A DNA stretch of 64,000 nucleotides from CAVSWT01 sp963731745 (GTDB lineage Bacteria; Bacteroidota; Ignavibacteria; Ignavibacteriales; Ignavibacteriaceae), in contig CAVSWT010000006.1 of assembly GCA_963731745.1 (NCBI GenBank), positions 102,717-166,716 of the forward strand, written 5' to 3'. The notes beneath the pieces are model-generated. The model made no database searches and was not told the DNA's origin. It saw nothing but the letters and a program-made list of their open reading frames with translations. How positions within the stretch are numbered: position 1 is the stretch's first letter; each line of letters begins with the position of its first letter. Of this stretch, positions 1 through 8,314 are shown in pieces. Position numbers and translations under genes: made by a program.

Positions 1-256
1 TTTTTGCTTCCTTAACTAATCCTTCCATAGCTTCACATTTTTTGCCTTTAGGCTGCATTTCTAAATCTTGAAATACTTGGTCGAGACGCTTTATCTGATT
101 TTTAGTTTCTTCAAGATGACTCTTGAAAGCCTTCTTCAATTGATCTGAAGTTGATTTTTCAGCCATTGTGGGAAGAGCTTTAGTTAGCTGGTTTTCTGCA
201 TTATACATATCTTCTAATTCATCTATAAACAAATCTTTTAATGATTTAACAGACAT
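1..256 (-). CDS. YciE/YciF (DUF892) ferritin-like protein, C-terminus cut by window edge
   Basis: The first 85 residues of the product are visible and the gene runs off the left edge. The N-terminus 'MSVKSLKDLFIDELEDMY' followed by 'NAENQLTKALP' and 'PKGKKCEAMEGL' is typical of the YciF/DUF892 family, four-helix ferritin-like stress proteins of unclear biochemical role. The start ATG is supported by an AAGGAG site a few bases upstream. It is the leftmost member of a group of small stress-associated genes. The family assignment is by eye from conserved N-terminal residues; the metal-binding residues further on cannot be checked here. Confidence 0.85.
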   Translation of the reverse strand, partial: MSVKSLKDLFIDELEDMYNAENQLTKALPTMAEKSTSDQLKKAFKSHLEETKNQIKRLDQVFQDLEMQPKGKKCEAMEGLVKEAK

Positions 257-292
257 ATTTACTCCTTTTCATTTTATTATATTAAATTGATT

Positions 293-526
293 TTAGTATT
301 GTAAAGTTGTAAATACAACTTTGTCTTCATCTTCATCGGGATCAAAATCTTCATCATCTTCATCCTCTTCTTCACTATCATCGTCTTCAATATTTTCAAC
401 ATCTTCTGGATCTACATCTCTAAACTCATCCTCGAAATCTCCTTCTGCTTTCTTTTCAACATTATTGAAAATGGGTAACGAGAAATTTTGGGTTGCTTCT
501 GATTTATCATCCTCTTTTATCATCAT
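293..526 (-). CDS. Small highly acidic protein (77 aa), unknown function
   Basis: The product is extremely acidic. Its C-terminal half is an almost unbroken run of Asp and Glu ending in 'DKVVFTTLQY', and it has no membrane segment or signal peptide. A good AAGGAG site sits 5-6 bases before the ATG at 526, which argues that the gene is real. The serine-rich frame on the opposite strand is a mirror of the Asp/Glu codons. It lies just upstream of the YciF-like gene in the same direction, with about 35 bases between them, so the two may be co-transcribed. I do not recognise a family. Such tails can act as nucleic-acid mimics or ion binders, but nothing in the sequence shows this. Confidence 0.5.
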   Translation of the reverse strand: MMIKEDDKSEATQNFSLPIFNNVEKKAEGDFEDEFRDVDPEDVENIEDDDSEEEDEDDEDFDPDEDEDKVVFTTLQY

Positions 527-805
527 TCATTCTCCTTATTAAAAATTTCACATCTGTTTCAAAAATTAATATATAATTGTATTCATAATTTGTAAGTGTA
601 TATAAACACAATAAAAAAATATTTGATGAATTAAATAGTTAGCTGTGAGTTTTACGACATTAATTTACAGCTGGAAGATAAATAGAGAATTGAAATAAGC
701 CACGAAGTTCAAAATTATTATTTGGAAAAATTATTACTACTAAGTCGAATACAACCATTACGCATATCCTGACTAAAGAAGGTTTTATGATTTTCAAATT
801 TGAAG

Positions 806-820
806 GGTGATAAGATTCAC
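806..820. promoter_or_regulatory. CRP/FNR-like palindrome GGTGA-N6-TCAC
   Basis: The sequence GGTGATAAGATTCAC contains the inverted repeat GTGA-N6-TCAC, the architecture of CRP/FNR-family operators. A near-identical site (reverse complement GGTGATAAGACTCACC) occurs at 19159-19174. This one is about 138 bases upstream of the 958 gene. The rest of the gene-free stretch 543-957 shows nothing else that I can recognise. The regulator is not in the window, so the assignment is inference. Confidence 0.4.
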
Positions 821-957
821 TTTAATGATTGGGCTCACCTTAAATGATAATTAATCTTTTAAAATTCGCTTTTAAAAATTGTACTAAATTTTTATATAGT
901 TAGGATAGAATAATTAAGTACAAAAGAATAAGATTTAATTTATTACCACGGAATTAT

Positions 958-1203
958 ATGGCAACATATTTACTAAACATTGAAATAAAATCTCAAACAA
1001 ATCATCAAACCTTAAAAGATGAATTAGAAAATTTCAGGGCACTAAAAATCACAGAAAACACCTGGCAAATAAAAAGGTTCGAGACTGATTCATTTAATTT
1101 AAAGGAATTTTTCCGGCTGCATATCAGTCCTGAGGACAGATTAATTGTCGCAGAAATAAGGGAGTCTTCATCGTGGAACCCTATTACTAAAATTGAAGAA
1201 TAA
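958..1203 (+). CDS. Small Cas2/SinR-like fold protein (81 aa), hypothetical
   Basis: The product begins 'MATYLLNIEIKSQTN' and ends in a 'HISPEDRLIVAEIRESSSW' segment. This pattern (beta strand, helix, then a 'D.L.V..I....W' strand) resembles the small SinR-family/Cas2-like ferredoxin-fold proteins that occur singly outside CRISPR loci. No cas genes or CRISPR array are present, so a CRISPR role is unlikely. There is no clear ribosome site before the ATG, so the start is uncertain. A CRP/FNR-like palindrome lies about 138 bases upstream. The family call is by eye. Confidence 0.5.
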   Translation: MATYLLNIEIKSQTNHQTLKDELENFRALKITENTWQIKRFETDSFNLKEFFRLHISPEDRLIVAEIRESSSWNPITKIEE

Positions 1204-1423
1204 CCAGCCGTGAATAAAAAAATTGGATGGATTTCTTTAAATTAATTTTCTAAATACTTGCTATCCAATCATTACCCTATGCTTAAATTAATAAGTTTAG
1301 AATTCAAAACTGATAAAAACGAAATTGAATAAAGAAATATCATCTTGCCTAAGATCAACACTTTTATAGCAGCAATTAAATATATTTTGATTATGAATTA
1401 GTCTAAAAGAAAAGGAGTTTAAA

Positions 1424-1657
1424 ATGAATCAGAATGAAATTCTTTCACACATTAAAAATTTAGCGGATGAAGAGCAGAGGTTATATTCAAAAGGAGAACT
1501 AACTCAAGAAGAATTAAAGAAAAAAGAAGATATTCAAAAGGAACTTGACCAATATTTTGACTTATTAAGACAAAGGAGGGCATTTAGGGAATTTGGAGAA
1601 AATCCTGATAAGGCAAAATTTAGAGATTCAAATACTGTGGAAAATTATAAACAATAA
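1424..1657 (+). CDS. DUF2630 family protein
   Basis: The 77-residue product matches the DUF2630 layout closely: N-terminal 'NEILSHIKNLADEEQRLY', a charged helix, then 'LDQYFDLLRQRRAFREFG' and a tail 'ENPDKAKFRDSNTVENYKQ'. The family is a short helical hairpin protein, best known in actinobacteria, with no assigned function. A strong AAAGGAG site precedes the ATG by seven bases. It sits among other small stress-linked genes (YciF, lmo0937 type, ASRT). Its presence in this phylum suggests it travels with a stress-gene set. Confidence 0.85.
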   Translation: MNQNEILSHIKNLADEEQRLYSKGELTQEELKKKEDIQKELDQYFDLLRQRRAFREFGENPDKAKFRDSNTVENYKQ

Positions 1658-1861
1658 TATTTAGCCATCTTATTTCAGTGGGAAATGCTTGATTGATACA
1701 TCAGCATTTCCGCACTATATTTCAGTACTCAAAATTTATGTTACATTGACCTCCCTCATACCTTGAAGTAAAAGTGCTTCCATTCATTTTGTTTCCCTTA
1801 TAAAATTTTATATTCAAACATATATGTATAACAGAAATTAATAGAAAATTAGAAAGTCTTC

Positions 1862-2011
1862 ATGCTCTGGAATATAATTATAATTTTGATTGGGCTATGG
1901 CTATTAGGTGTAGTTGGCGCTTATACGCTTGGTGGATTTATTCATTTACTTTTAATTGCTGCGATTATAATTTTTGTAATAAATATAATTTCAAGCAGAC
2001 GAGCAGTATAA
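1862..2011 (+). CDS. lmo0937-type small membrane protein (49 aa)
   Basis: A 49-codon frame opens at ATG 1862 and closes with TAA at 2009-2011. The product 'MLWNIIIILIGLWLLGVV' then 'GAYTLGGFIHLLLIAAIII' and a basic end 'SSRRAV' is the typical lmo0937-family pattern: two hydrophobic segments joined by 'YTLGGFIH'. It should be an inner-membrane hairpin protein; its function is not known, and relatives are often stress induced. There is no strong Shine-Dalgarno site, but the residue pattern is distinctive. Confidence 0.75.
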   Translation: MLWNIIIILIGLWLLGVVGAYTLGGFIHLLLIAAIIIFVINIISSRRAV

Positions 2012-2135
2012 ATAAAGATACAATAGTGCAAAATATAATAAAGCGGAAAATGGTTTAAACATTTTTAGAACAACTTTCTCCACCTCATTCAGATTTAAAA
2101 TTTATTTTTCCAATAATTCCCTTCAAACCTAAATT

Positions 2136-2507
2136 CTAATCCTCAGCCGCGAATGCAATAGTTGATAGTAAAGCATTCTCTGCCTGTCTTGAATCAAGAC
2201 GTGAATGCTGAACCACAATAGGGACATTAGATTTAATTACGCTGGAATAGTCTGTATCAACAGGAATCGCTTCCGGTTCCTTAAGATTATTAAATCTTAT
2301 ATGCTTAGTTCTTTTAGCTTTCACAATTTCTTTATATGGCCCGACCGGGTCTTTATCCGAAAAATAAATTGTAATTTCAATCTTAGCGTCTTCATCATTT
2401 GGATTTAATATACATGCAGTTTCATGACTAAGCATTTGCGGTTTCGGTCCCGTGCTTGAAGGCGGAATATAACCTTCGGCAATTACCCAATTTTTTTTCC
2501 CAATCAT
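2136..2507 (-). CDS. ASRT-family (sensory rhodopsin transducer) beta-sandwich protein
   Basis: The 123-residue product carries the family core almost intact: 'WVIAEGYIPPSSTGPKPQ', 'SHETACILN', 'IEITIYFSDKDPVGPYK', 'RTKHIRFNNL', 'IPVDTDYSSVI' and 'VPIVVQHSRLDSRQAE'. The family is named after the soluble partner of Anabaena sensory rhodopsin, a tetrameric beta-sandwich proposed to bind DNA or small ligands, but most members occur without a rhodopsin. No rhodopsin is visible here. An AAGGAG site precedes the start. It lies 11 bases downstream of the antiporter start in the same direction (antiporter first, then this gene after the antiporter stop), so it probably ends that operon. Confidence 0.87.
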   Translation of the reverse strand: MIGKKNWVIAEGYIPPSSTGPKPQMLSHETACILNPNDEDAKIEITIYFSDKDPVGPYKEIVKAKRTKHIRFNNLKEPEAIPVDTDYSSVIKSNVPIVVQHSRLDSRQAENALLSTIAFAAED

Positions 2508-2518
2508 TTTAATTCTCC

Positions 2519-3745
2519 TTATCTAATTTTTCTTGTATACATTTTTGAAAATGGCCCATCAGTTATGCCATGTACAATTATAGAAGCAAAAATCATCATA
2601 CTTGTAATTACCCATATTGTTTCGTTATTTGTTTGTCGCCACGAATAAAAGGAATAGTATAGCGCTGCAACTCCAATTGGTCCGAACCATCCGGCAAATA
2701 AAGCATCTCTATAATTTTTTATTAATTTCACAAATGGAAATATTGCCAGCAGTATCGGCAGTCTTCTAAATATCAGAATGGCTGCAACTAGTAAAATAGC
2801 GGCGAAACCATAGTCAGTCCATTTCACCCATGGTATTAACATTCCAAAAAAAATAAATATCGGCAGATCAATAAACCGTTTTATAATTTCTTGAATTCTT
2901 TCCGACTTTTCATCAGCATTACTATGAATAATAATACTTAATATTGCACCTGAGGCAAACACGGCTAAAAGCCCATCACTTCCTATAAGCTTTACCAGAC
3001 CTAAAGCAGTGAATGATAAAGCTAGTGTCGTGGAAAGCAAAGGTGGCTTTTCCACCTCAGTTTTCTTTTGAATCCAACCCAGTATTTTTGCAGTTAGATA
3101 ACCAAGGAATAGTCCAACTATAATGGCACCAATCGTTTCCCACAAAATAATTTTAAATATAAAGTGTGAAAGTATTCCATCTTTTACAGTGAGAACTAAT
3201 AATGGATACATTATTATTGGAAAAGCTAATGCATCATTTAAACCTGATTCAGCCGAAATAAGATGCCTTAGTCCTGCCGGAATATATTTTTCGGCTAATT
3301 CACTGGTAACAATTGTACTTGCCAAAACCGGATCTGTTGGTGAGATAACTGCACCAATTAAAAATGCCAACCAAAATGGTATTCCAAGAATTAAATAAAT
3401 CAAGAGTCCGCTAACTAACCACATAACAGGAAGCGCTACAAGTATTAGAATCAGTATATCCCGCCAATGTTCAAAAATAAATCTTCTTGGAATTCTAAAT
3501 GCAACTCCCATCAAGGTTACTGCTAAAGTCAATCTTGCTAATTCTTCCATCACAAGATTGAAGGAGTGATATTTATTTAGATCAATAAGGTTTAAAACAG
3601 CCGGACCAATTATTATTCCGATGCACATTGCAATAATCGGCTCAGATAGATATAAATGATATTTAAGGTAACCAGCAGTTAATTCTAAAATTAAAAGAGT
3701 GCCGCCAACAGCAACCAAAATTATATTAAGGTCTCCAAAACTCAT
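2519..3745 (-). CDS. CPA1-type Na+/H+ antiporter
   Basis: The 408-residue product has about twelve hydrophobic segments and the hallmarks of cation:proton antiporters of the CPA1 (NhaP) group: 'GAVISPTDPVLAS' around residue 130 and 'SAESGLNDALAFPII' around residue 165, where the Asp residues form the ion site. It lacks the long C-terminal cytoplasmic extension of some relatives. Its ATG overlaps the stop of the PPC-domain gene upstream (TAATG arrangement), so the two are translationally coupled. The role is pH and sodium homeostasis at the inner membrane. Confidence 0.92.
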   Translation of the reverse strand: MSFGDLNIILVAVGGTLLILELTAGYLKYHLYLSEPIIAMCIGIIIGPAVLNLIDLNKYHSFNLVMEELARLTLAVTLMGVAFRIPRRFIFEHWRDILILILVALPVMWLVSGLLIYLILGIPFWLAFLIGAVISPTDPVLASTIVTSELAEKYIPAGLRHLISAESGLNDALAFPIIMYPLLVLTVKDGILSHFIFKIILWETIGAIIVGLFLGYLTAKILGWIQKKTEVEKPPLLSTTLALSFTALGLVKLIGSDGLLAVFASGAILSIIIHSNADEKSERIQEIIKRFIDLPIFIFFGMLIPWVKWTDYGFAAILLVAAILIFRRLPILLAIFPFVKLIKNYRDALFAGWFGPIGVAALYYSFYSWRQTNNETIWVITSMMIFASIIVHGITDGPFSKMYTRKIR

Positions 3746-4185
3746 TATCCCTTATCAAGATTAATTAATGAGAGCTTATACTCTTCCTTATATTCTCTTT
3801 GAAGATAAGCCGGAGATTCATTTAAAATAATTTCAAGAGTCGGCCTAACAATTCCTTTTAATAAATGTCCGCCTAAAGCATTTCCGTTTCTCTTTCCTAC
3901 AGCCAAATGTATATGCACTTTTGGTTTGCCTTTGTGCCTGGAAATATTTCCTATTAGAGAAACAACTTCAACTTGTTCATCTACTTCATTATTTATATAA
4001 TCCTTTTTTTCAATATCAAAATAGCCCAATGTTAATTTTTTAAATGCGCCGATTCCGTATAAGCTGCTTCCGGTTATTTCATTTTCCTCTGCAAATTTTT
4101 CCAGACCATTTAGTACTTCGTCATCTTCTTCAAAAATTAAGGCATAAGTTTTTAATCCATTATCGTTGATTAATTTTGAATTCAT
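3745..4185 (-). CDS. PPC (DUF296) domain protein
   Basis: The whole 146-residue product is a single PPC/DUF296 domain. It shows 'GSSLYGIGAFKKLTLGYFD', the 'HIHLAVGKRNGNALGGHLL' segment with its His and Gly residues, and a closing 'YKLSLINL' strand. Bacterial single-domain members form trimers; some are suspected DNA-binding or metal/ligand-binding proteins. The stop overlaps the start of the antiporter gene, and the FAD/Fe-S dehydrogenase ends 8 bases upstream, so dehydrogenase, PPC protein, antiporter and ASRT protein look like one transcription unit. Confidence 0.87.
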   Translation of the reverse strand: MNSKLINDNGLKTYALIFEEDDEVLNGLEKFAEENEITGSSLYGIGAFKKLTLGYFDIEKKDYINNEVDEQVEVVSLIGNISRHKGKPKVHIHLAVGKRNGNALGGHLLKGIVRPTLEIILNESPAYLQREYKEEYKLSLINLDKG

Positions 4186-4193
4186 TTTATCTC

Positions 4194-7127
4194 CTATTGC
4201 TGAGAAATCTTTTTTAATTCTGATAAAGCTTCATCTTCAGTTTTAAACTTTCCATTATGCTGGCCGACATAAATTAGTTCAGCGAGATGAAGTGCCTGTC
4301 TATTTGTTAATTGTTTAATTTGTTCACGGCAACTGAATCCATCCGCAACAATTAAGGTGTTCTTATCTGCTTCATTTACCTTTGGAATTAAAACCCGTTC
4401 GCCGCATTTTACCGAAACATCATATTTTGAAGCTTCAAACCCAAACGAACCTGCCATACCGCAGCATCCGGATTCCGGCAATGTAAAATCCAATCCGGTT
4501 TTTTTGAGAACTTTCTCATCACTATCAAAATGCATTATTGATTTATGATGACAATGTCCATGAACTATTGCTTTTCTATTAATTGTTGGTAATGGAATAT
4601 TTTCTTTTTCAATAAATTCAGCTAAAGTATAAAATTGTTTTTTTAGACGCTGAGCATCTTCATCTTTATTAAATAATCCATTTAGCTCGTCGCGGAAGGT
4701 AGCAATGCAGCTTGGCTCAATACCTACAATTGGTGTTCCCGCTTCAATGTCATCCTTCAATACATCTAAAGTTTCTCGCAATAATTTTTTTGCAAGATCA
4801 AGAAAACCATAATCATAAAGGGGCCTTCCGCAGCATAAAACTTTAGAAGGCAATACAACATTGTAGCCTGCATTTTCTAAGAACAGAGCTGCGGCCACAC
4901 CAGTTTCCGGTAATAAAAAGTTATTGAACGTATCCGGCCAAAGAATAACTTTCTTGCCATTTTGTTTTTTGCCTTTACTTCTTTTATTAAACCAATTTCT
5001 GAATGTCTGTTTGGCAAACTTTGGTATTTTTCTTTCTGGCGCTAAGCCGGCAATTTTTTTCATTATAATACTGATACCAGGCGCGCTCATCAAAAAATTT
5101 ACAAATGAAGGAAATTTAGAAGCTAACCTTGCCCACCAATAAATTAACCCCATTGTATATGCGGGCATCTCTCTAATCTTTCCCTTATAATAATGAGAAA
5201 GAAATTCAGCTTTATAAGTTGCCATATCAACATTTACCGGGCAATCATTTTTACATCCTTTACAGGCAAGACATAAATCAAGCGCTTCTTTGACATGTTC
5301 GCTTTTCCACTTTTCTTTGATTGCATCGCCCTGAAGCATTTCAAAAAGAAGGCGTGCTCTGCCGCGGGTTGAATGCATTTCTTCATGAGTTACCATATAG
5401 CTCGGGCACATTGTTCCGCCTTCTTCTCTTCGGCATTTGCCTACGCCCACACAGCGTAATGTTACATTCGGAAAATCTCCGTCATCTTCAGGATATTGAA
5501 AAACCGTTTTTGGAACCCAAGGTGAATAATCAGTTCCCATTCGCAGGTTCTCTGTAATATTATATGCGTCAACTACTTTTCCGGGATTCATTTTCCAGTC
5601 AGGATCCCACGCAGATTTAAATTCTCTGAATGCTTGAATTAATTCTTCACCATACATTTTATAAAGTAAGGGGCCGCGAGCTTGGCCATCGCCATGTTCT
5701 CCTGAAAGAGATCCATTATAGTTAATCACTAAATCAGCAGCTTCATTTACAAATTTTTTAAAATTATCTAATCCCTCTGCAGTTCTTAAATCAAAAGGTA
5801 TTCGGCAGTGAATGCAGCCTTGTCCAAAATGGCCATATACTGAAGCATTATAATTATACTTATGAAATAGATCTTTTAGATCTCTTAAGTAGCTTCCCAC
5901 TTTTTCAGGAGGAACAGCTGAATCTTCCCATCCCGGCCAGGTGGATTTTTCACCGGGAATGTGCGCGGTGGCTCCTAATCCGCTTTCCCGAATTTCCCAA
6001 ATCTGATCTTCTTCATCCTTGTCATCATATAATTTAGTTGACGGCCCGTTTTTATCGTCTTCAAATCTATCGACTAATTTTTTAGCATTAGCATCTGCTT
6101 CTTCTTTCGTCTGCCCTCCGAACTCAACAAGCAGCCAGCCTTTTCCTTTGGGCAAAAGCTTTAGATCATTAATGTTCATCCCTTTACTTTTCATGTAACC
6201 AATTAGTATATCATCAATACCTTCAAGTCCAATCGGTTTAAATTTTAATATTTCCGGGACATGATCACCAGCCTGGAAAACATCCGGGTATCCTAAAACA
6301 ACAAGAGACCTTTCCGGAGGGCTGCTGACCAGTTTTACTTTTGCCCTCAATACAACAACACAAGTTGATTCAGTTCCTACTAATGCTTTTGCGATATTAA
6401 AACCGTTTTCTTCTAAAAGATCGGGAAGATTATATCCTGAGACGCGACGAGGAATATCCGGAAATTTTTCATGAATTAGTTTTTTATAGTTTTCACTTAT
6501 TCTCTTTAAAGATTTATAAATTTCACTTTTCCTGCCGCCTTCTTTTATGATTTTATTGTATTGTTCATTTGAAGTTGGGCCTACTGTTAATCTTATTCCA
6601 TCATATGTCAAAACATCTAACTCTAGAATATTCTCTACAGTTTTGCCAGCCATAACAGAATGAATGCCGCAAGAATTATTTCCAATCATTCCGCCGAGCG
6701 TGCAATGATTGTGGGTTGCTGGATCCGGCCCGAAAGTAAGGTTATGTTTTTCCGCTGCATTTCTTAAATTATCAAGAACTAATCCCGGTTCTACCCAGGC
6801 ATATTTTTCTTTATGATTTAATTCAAGAATTTTATTTAAGTATTTTGAAAAATCCATTATTACAGCGGTATTACAGCATTGCCCTGCTAAGCTCGTTCCG
6901 CCGCCTCTGGATAATAATGGAACTTTGTTTTTGTGACATAAATTTACCGTCTTGATAACATCATCGATTTCTTTAGGGATGACAACTCCTATCGGTGTTT
7001 GTCTATAGTTAGATGCATCCGTTGCATATAATGCTCGGCTGCCATTGTCGAATCTTACTTCACCTTTAATATTATTTTTTAGTTCATCAACTAAAGATTG
7101 AATATTTATTGTTTGAGTCTCTGTCAT
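4194..7127 (-). CDS. FAD-linked 2-hydroxyacid dehydrogenase fused to Fe-S/CCG domains (YdiJ-like)
   Basis: This 977-residue protein joins a PCMH-type FAD-binding domain (roughly residues 30-260, with 'PLLSRGGGTSLAGQ' and 'GPDPATHNHCTLGGMIGNN'), the FAD oxidase C-terminal domain with 'GHFGQGCIHCRI' and 'GSLSGEHGDGQARG', a two-cluster 4Fe-4S region (cysteines near residues 557-575 and about 619, 'CLACKGCKNDCPV'), and two CCG domains ('LCCGRPLYDYG' near 764, 'SGCCGMAGSFGFE' near 887). The order matches E. coli YdiJ, which oxidises D-2-hydroxyglutarate; D-lactate or glycolate are other possible substrates. Electrons would leave through the Fe-S centres to the quinone pool. A purine-rich AGGAAAAG lies before the ATG. 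Confidence 0.9.
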   Translation of the reverse strand: MTETQTINIQSLVDELKNNIKGEVRFDNGSRALYATDASNYRQTPIGVVIPKEIDDVIKTVNLCHKNKVPLLSRGGGTSLAGQCCNTAVIMDFSKYLNKILELNHKEKYAWVEPGLVLDNLRNAAEKHNLTFGPDPATHNHCTLGGMIGNNSCGIHSVMAGKTVENILELDVLTYDGIRLTVGPTSNEQYNKIIKEGGRKSEIYKSLKRISENYKKLIHEKFPDIPRRVSGYNLPDLLEENGFNIAKALVGTESTCVVVLRAKVKLVSSPPERSLVVLGYPDVFQAGDHVPEILKFKPIGLEGIDDILIGYMKSKGMNINDLKLLPKGKGWLLVEFGGQTKEEADANAKKLVDRFEDDKNGPSTKLYDDKDEEDQIWEIRESGLGATAHIPGEKSTWPGWEDSAVPPEKVGSYLRDLKDLFHKYNYNASVYGHFGQGCIHCRIPFDLRTAEGLDNFKKFVNEAADLVINYNGSLSGEHGDGQARGPLLYKMYGEELIQAFREFKSAWDPDWKMNPGKVVDAYNITENLRMGTDYSPWVPKTVFQYPEDDGDFPNVTLRCVGVGKCRREEGGTMCPSYMVTHEEMHSTRGRARLLFEMLQGDAIKEKWKSEHVKEALDLCLACKGCKNDCPVNVDMATYKAEFLSHYYKGKIREMPAYTMGLIYWWARLASKFPSFVNFLMSAPGISIIMKKIAGLAPERKIPKFAKQTFRNWFNKRSKGKKQNGKKVILWPDTFNNFLLPETGVAAALFLENAGYNVVLPSKVLCCGRPLYDYGFLDLAKKLLRETLDVLKDDIEAGTPIVGIEPSCIATFRDELNGLFNKDEDAQRLKKQFYTLAEFIEKENIPLPTINRKAIVHGHCHHKSIMHFDSDEKVLKKTGLDFTLPESGCCGMAGSFGFEASKYDVSVKCGERVLIPKVNEADKNTLIVADGFSCREQIKQLTNRQALHLAELIYVGQHNGKFKTEDEALSELKKISQQ

Positions 7128-7217
7128 AACTTTTCCTATGCAACAATTGTAAACATCAATTTGAATTTTAAGTTTTAATCAATGCTATCGTCACTAAATA
7201 ATTTTTATTTTAATAAT

Positions 7218-8312
7218 TCATATTTTAAATTTTTCCGCATCATTTCTCTTTAATTCGATTCCTAAACCATATCTTGATAAATCGGGGGAAATTTTTCCGT
7301 CTTTTTGCTCAGGAAATCCATCGAAAAACATTTTTTCAATTCTTATATGATCAAAAAAATATTCTATATTTCTTAAAGGTTTTAAAGCACAGCATGGGTG
7401 TAAATGAATTGACGGTGCAGTGTGTGCAGAAAATGGAACATGGTAAGCTTCGCATAAATCTGAAGCTTTTAAAAACCCGGTTATACCGGCACATCTTGTT
7501 GCATCAGCTTGCAGCACATCAACAGCTTTGTTGCTTAGCATTTGATTGAAATAAGTTGTGTCATATCCATATTCACCCGCGGTAACTTCAATTTGATGAT
7601 TTATAGAATTTCTAATTTGATTTAACCCTGAAAGGTTGTCCGATGAAACTGGTTCTTCAAACCAGGTTACAAATTGTTCCGAAAATTTATCCGCTTTAGA
7701 TAACGCCTGCTTAACTGAATATGCTCCATTGGCATCAACAAATAATTCAGGTTTATCTCCGATAGCTTTTCTTGCTTCTTCAACTCTGTAAATATCTTTA
7801 TCCGGCTCTCGTCCGATTTTCATTTTTACACTTTGCATTCCTTCATTTACCCATCCAGACAATTGATCTTTCAATTGTTTAATTGAATACGAAGTAAACC
7901 CACCGCTTCCGTAAACATCAACGCCATCCCGGATTTGCCCCAGCAATTTTACTAAAGGAACATCTAACAATTTTGCTTTTAAATCCCATAAAGCAGAATC
8001 AACAGCGGCGATTGCACATGAAGCGATGCCCGGCCTTCCTAAATTTCTGATTGACTTCACCATTTCGTTCCAGCAAAAATTTATATCCAAAGCATTTTTA
8101 TTTTTTATTACATTTTTTAATTTTTCTTTAATTAAAATTGCAGCTGCATGATGAGAGTAAGTATACCCAATCCCTTTTTTATCTCCGGCAGAAATTTCCA
8201 CAATTACTATTGTTGTTGAATCCCACTCGAGTGTACCATCTGATTCCGGTGTTTCAGTGGGAATTGTGTAAGCAGAAACTTCTATATTTTTTATTTTGAT
8301 ATTTTCTTTCAT
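7218..8312 (-). CDS. Enolase-superfamily enzyme (mandelate racemase/muconate cycloisomerase type)
   Basis: The 364-residue product has the capping domain followed by the barrel signatures: 'VKMKIG' near residue 160 (catalytic Lys), 'FVDANGAYS' near 190, 'WFEEP' near 216, 'GEYGYD' near 243 (the metal ligands Asp, Glu, Glu) and 'LQADATRCAGITG' near 270, with a late 'SAHTAPSIHLH' segment. This fits acid-sugar dehydratases or related racemases. The substrate cannot be read from sequence. The gene is 2 bases from the VKOR/SPW gene and 90 bases upstream of the dehydrogenase gene in the same direction. A sugar-acid to 2-hydroxyacid route is possible but not proven. Confidence 0.85.
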   Translation of the reverse strand: MKENIKIKNIEVSAYTIPTETPESDGTLEWDSTTIVIVEISAGDKKGIGYTYSHHAAAILIKEKLKNVIKNKNALDINFCWNEMVKSIRNLGRPGIASCAIAAVDSALWDLKAKLLDVPLVKLLGQIRDGVDVYGSGGFTSYSIKQLKDQLSGWVNEGMQSVKMKIGREPDKDIYRVEEARKAIGDKPELFVDANGAYSVKQALSKADKFSEQFVTWFEEPVSSDNLSGLNQIRNSINHQIEVTAGEYGYDTTYFNQMLSNKAVDVLQADATRCAGITGFLKASDLCEAYHVPFSAHTAPSIHLHPCCALKPLRNIEYFFDHIRIEKMFFDGFPEQKDGKISPDLSRYGLGIELKRNDAEKFKI

Positions 8313-8314
8313 TT

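Noticed and set aside
321..542. Serine-rich reading frame on the plus strand
   Set aside because: It mirrors Asp/Glu codons of the acidic protein on the minus strand, which has the ribosome site.
958..1203. CRISPR Cas2
   Set aside because: The fold-like pattern is shared with stand-alone SinR-like proteins, and there is no array or other cas gene.
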